Assembly: GCF_012849375.1 (NCBI RefSeq)
Contig: NZ_CP051684.1
Location: 1,798,001-1,862,000, forward strand
Reading direction: 5' to 3'
Origin: Duganella dendranthematis
GTDB taxonomy: Bacteria > Pseudomonadota > Gammaproteobacteria > Burkholderiales > Burkholderiaceae_D
Length of the DNA: 64,000 bases
Shown here: piece after piece, positions 63,412 through 64,000 of the stretch
How the letters are laid out: each line of letters opens with the position of its first letter
How positions within the stretch are numbered: the first letter of the stretch is position 1
Made by a program: the position numbers and the translations under genes
Notes under the pieces: generated by a model
Told to the model about the DNA's origin: nothing
Database searches by the model: none
Seen by the model: the letters and a program-made list of their open reading frames with translations, nothing else

Positions 63412-63978
63412 ATGATCGCGATGCAATATAGCTTTGTGCTGCCGGGGGATTACGATATGGCGGTGGTGCGGGAGCGCATCGCGACCAAGGGGCCGTTGCT
63501 GGATGAGTTGCCGGGTTTGGTCTTCAAGGCGTATCTGCATGCGTCGGCGCCGGAGAAGACGTATGCACCATTTTATCTGTGGCGCGATGAGGAGGCGATG
63601 CACGGCTTCCTGAATAGTCCCGCGTTTGCCGGCGTGGCGCGGGCGTTCGGCTGGCCGTCGGTGAAGACGTGGACGCCGTGGCAGGCGACGGTGGGAGACG
63701 GTATCCGTGAGGCGCGCTTTGCGACGCGCAGCAGCGCGGTGATTGCGCCGTATGCGGCATTGGCCGAACTGCGCTTGCAGGAAGAGGCGTATGCGCAGCA
63801 GGCCTTGGCGCTGGGCGCGCTGGCGGTGGTGATCGGCTTCGAGCCGGTGACGTGGACAATTGCGCGCTTGGTGCTGTGGCGCGATGCGGCGGCCAGCGAG
63901 GCTATGCCGGTAGCGCTGCACGGCGGCGCGGACGTCAAGCGCTACGACGTCGGCCACCTGTCGGCGCCCGGCGCGTGA
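63412..63978 (+). CDS. DUF4865 family protein
   Basis: The 188-residue protein starts MIAMQYSFVLPGDYDMAVVRERI after AAGGAG. It matches DUF4865: AYLHASAPEKTYAPFYLWRDEEAMHGFLNSPAFAGVARAFGWPSVKTW is a dimeric alpha/beta-barrel-like part resembling monooxygenase-type ABM domains, then VIGFEPVTWTIARLVLWRD. The role is unknown. It is divergent from a LysR regulator and is the last complete gene in the window. Confidence 0.85.
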   Translation: MIAMQYSFVLPGDYDMAVVRERIATKGPLLDELPGLVFKAYLHASAPEKTYAPFYLWRDEEAMHGFLNSPAFAGVARAFGWPSVKTWTPWQATVGDGIREARFATRSSAVIAPYAALAELRLQEEAYAQQALALGALAVVIGFEPVTWTIARLVLWRDAAASEAMPVALHGGADVKRYDVGHLSAPGA

Positions 63979-64000
63979 TTGCTGGCTTAGCGGCGCTCGG

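Overview
The window looks like chromosomal DNA of a betaproteobacterium of the Oxalobacteraceae (Massilia/Duganella/Rugamonas type). The backbone is GC-rich and carries TonB-dependent receptors, a receptor-linked tryptophan halogenase, a GH1 glucosidase next to an AmpG-like permease, an ohr/ohrR pair and a CsgG-DUF4810-DUF799 lipoprotein operon. Taxonomy is inferred from gene content and protein similarity as remembered; no search was run.

Left backbone (1-28.2 kb): end of a TonB receptor, uppP, recQ, an AraC regulator divergent from an EamA exporter, an FKBP-type lipoprotein, an exported amidohydrolase, trmB, and a sugar block (GH1 glucosidase plus MFS permease) with a strong promoter and a LacI-type operator. 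Then come an acyltransferase, a LytS/LytTR-type two-component pair, two periplasmic binding proteins, an esterase, and a TonB receptor divergent from a flavin-dependent halogenase. Four operator half-palindromes spaced exactly 21 bp apart lie between those last two genes, and the same motif sits at the glucosidase promoter. Small envelope genes, hydrolases and ohr/ohrR follow.

Genomic island (28276-57668, about 29.4 kb, visibly AT-richer): it sits in a tRNA-Gly(CCC) gene. A 39-bp direct repeat, the 5' half of the tRNA, marks both ends. The left copy completes an intact tRNA and carries its own promoter; the right copy is a tRNA half with the original promoter. The cargo is largely conflict and defence genes: a Panacea-type toxin-antitoxin pair, a PIN-domain protein, an ABC three-component system (nuclease-like effector, middle component, DUF3732 ATPase), an H-NS-like silencer, a DUF91-like nuclease, a HEPN-like protein, two HNH nucleases, a TIGR04141 protein and an MBL-fold hydrolase. 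A tyrosine integrase and a prim-pol/D5 helicase lie in the middle, so the island is probably composite. An IS21-type istA remnant lies near the right end.

The most interesting block is 51.8-55.7 kb. It appears to be an undescribed RiPP cluster: a radical SAM/SPASM enzyme, a 66-residue precursor with a GG motif and a 12-residue predicted core (AAAEPTLSLFFN), a stand-alone C39-like peptidase and a 2OG-Fe(II) oxygenase form one operon. A protein with an NHLP-like N-terminus is convergent to it. A plausible order is radical SAM modification of the core, hydroxylation by the oxygenase, and cleavage after GG by the peptidase; no transporter is seen.

Right backbone (57.7-64 kb): an OpgB/LTA-synthase-like sulfatase, an M28 peptidase, the CsgG-DUF4810-DUF799 operon (DUF4810 frameshifted), and a LysR regulator divergent from a DUF4865 gene. 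Two backbone genes (TorT-like and DUF4810) are each disrupted by an apparent one-base loss in a four-base G/C run, so sequence error should be excluded before either is called a pseudogene.
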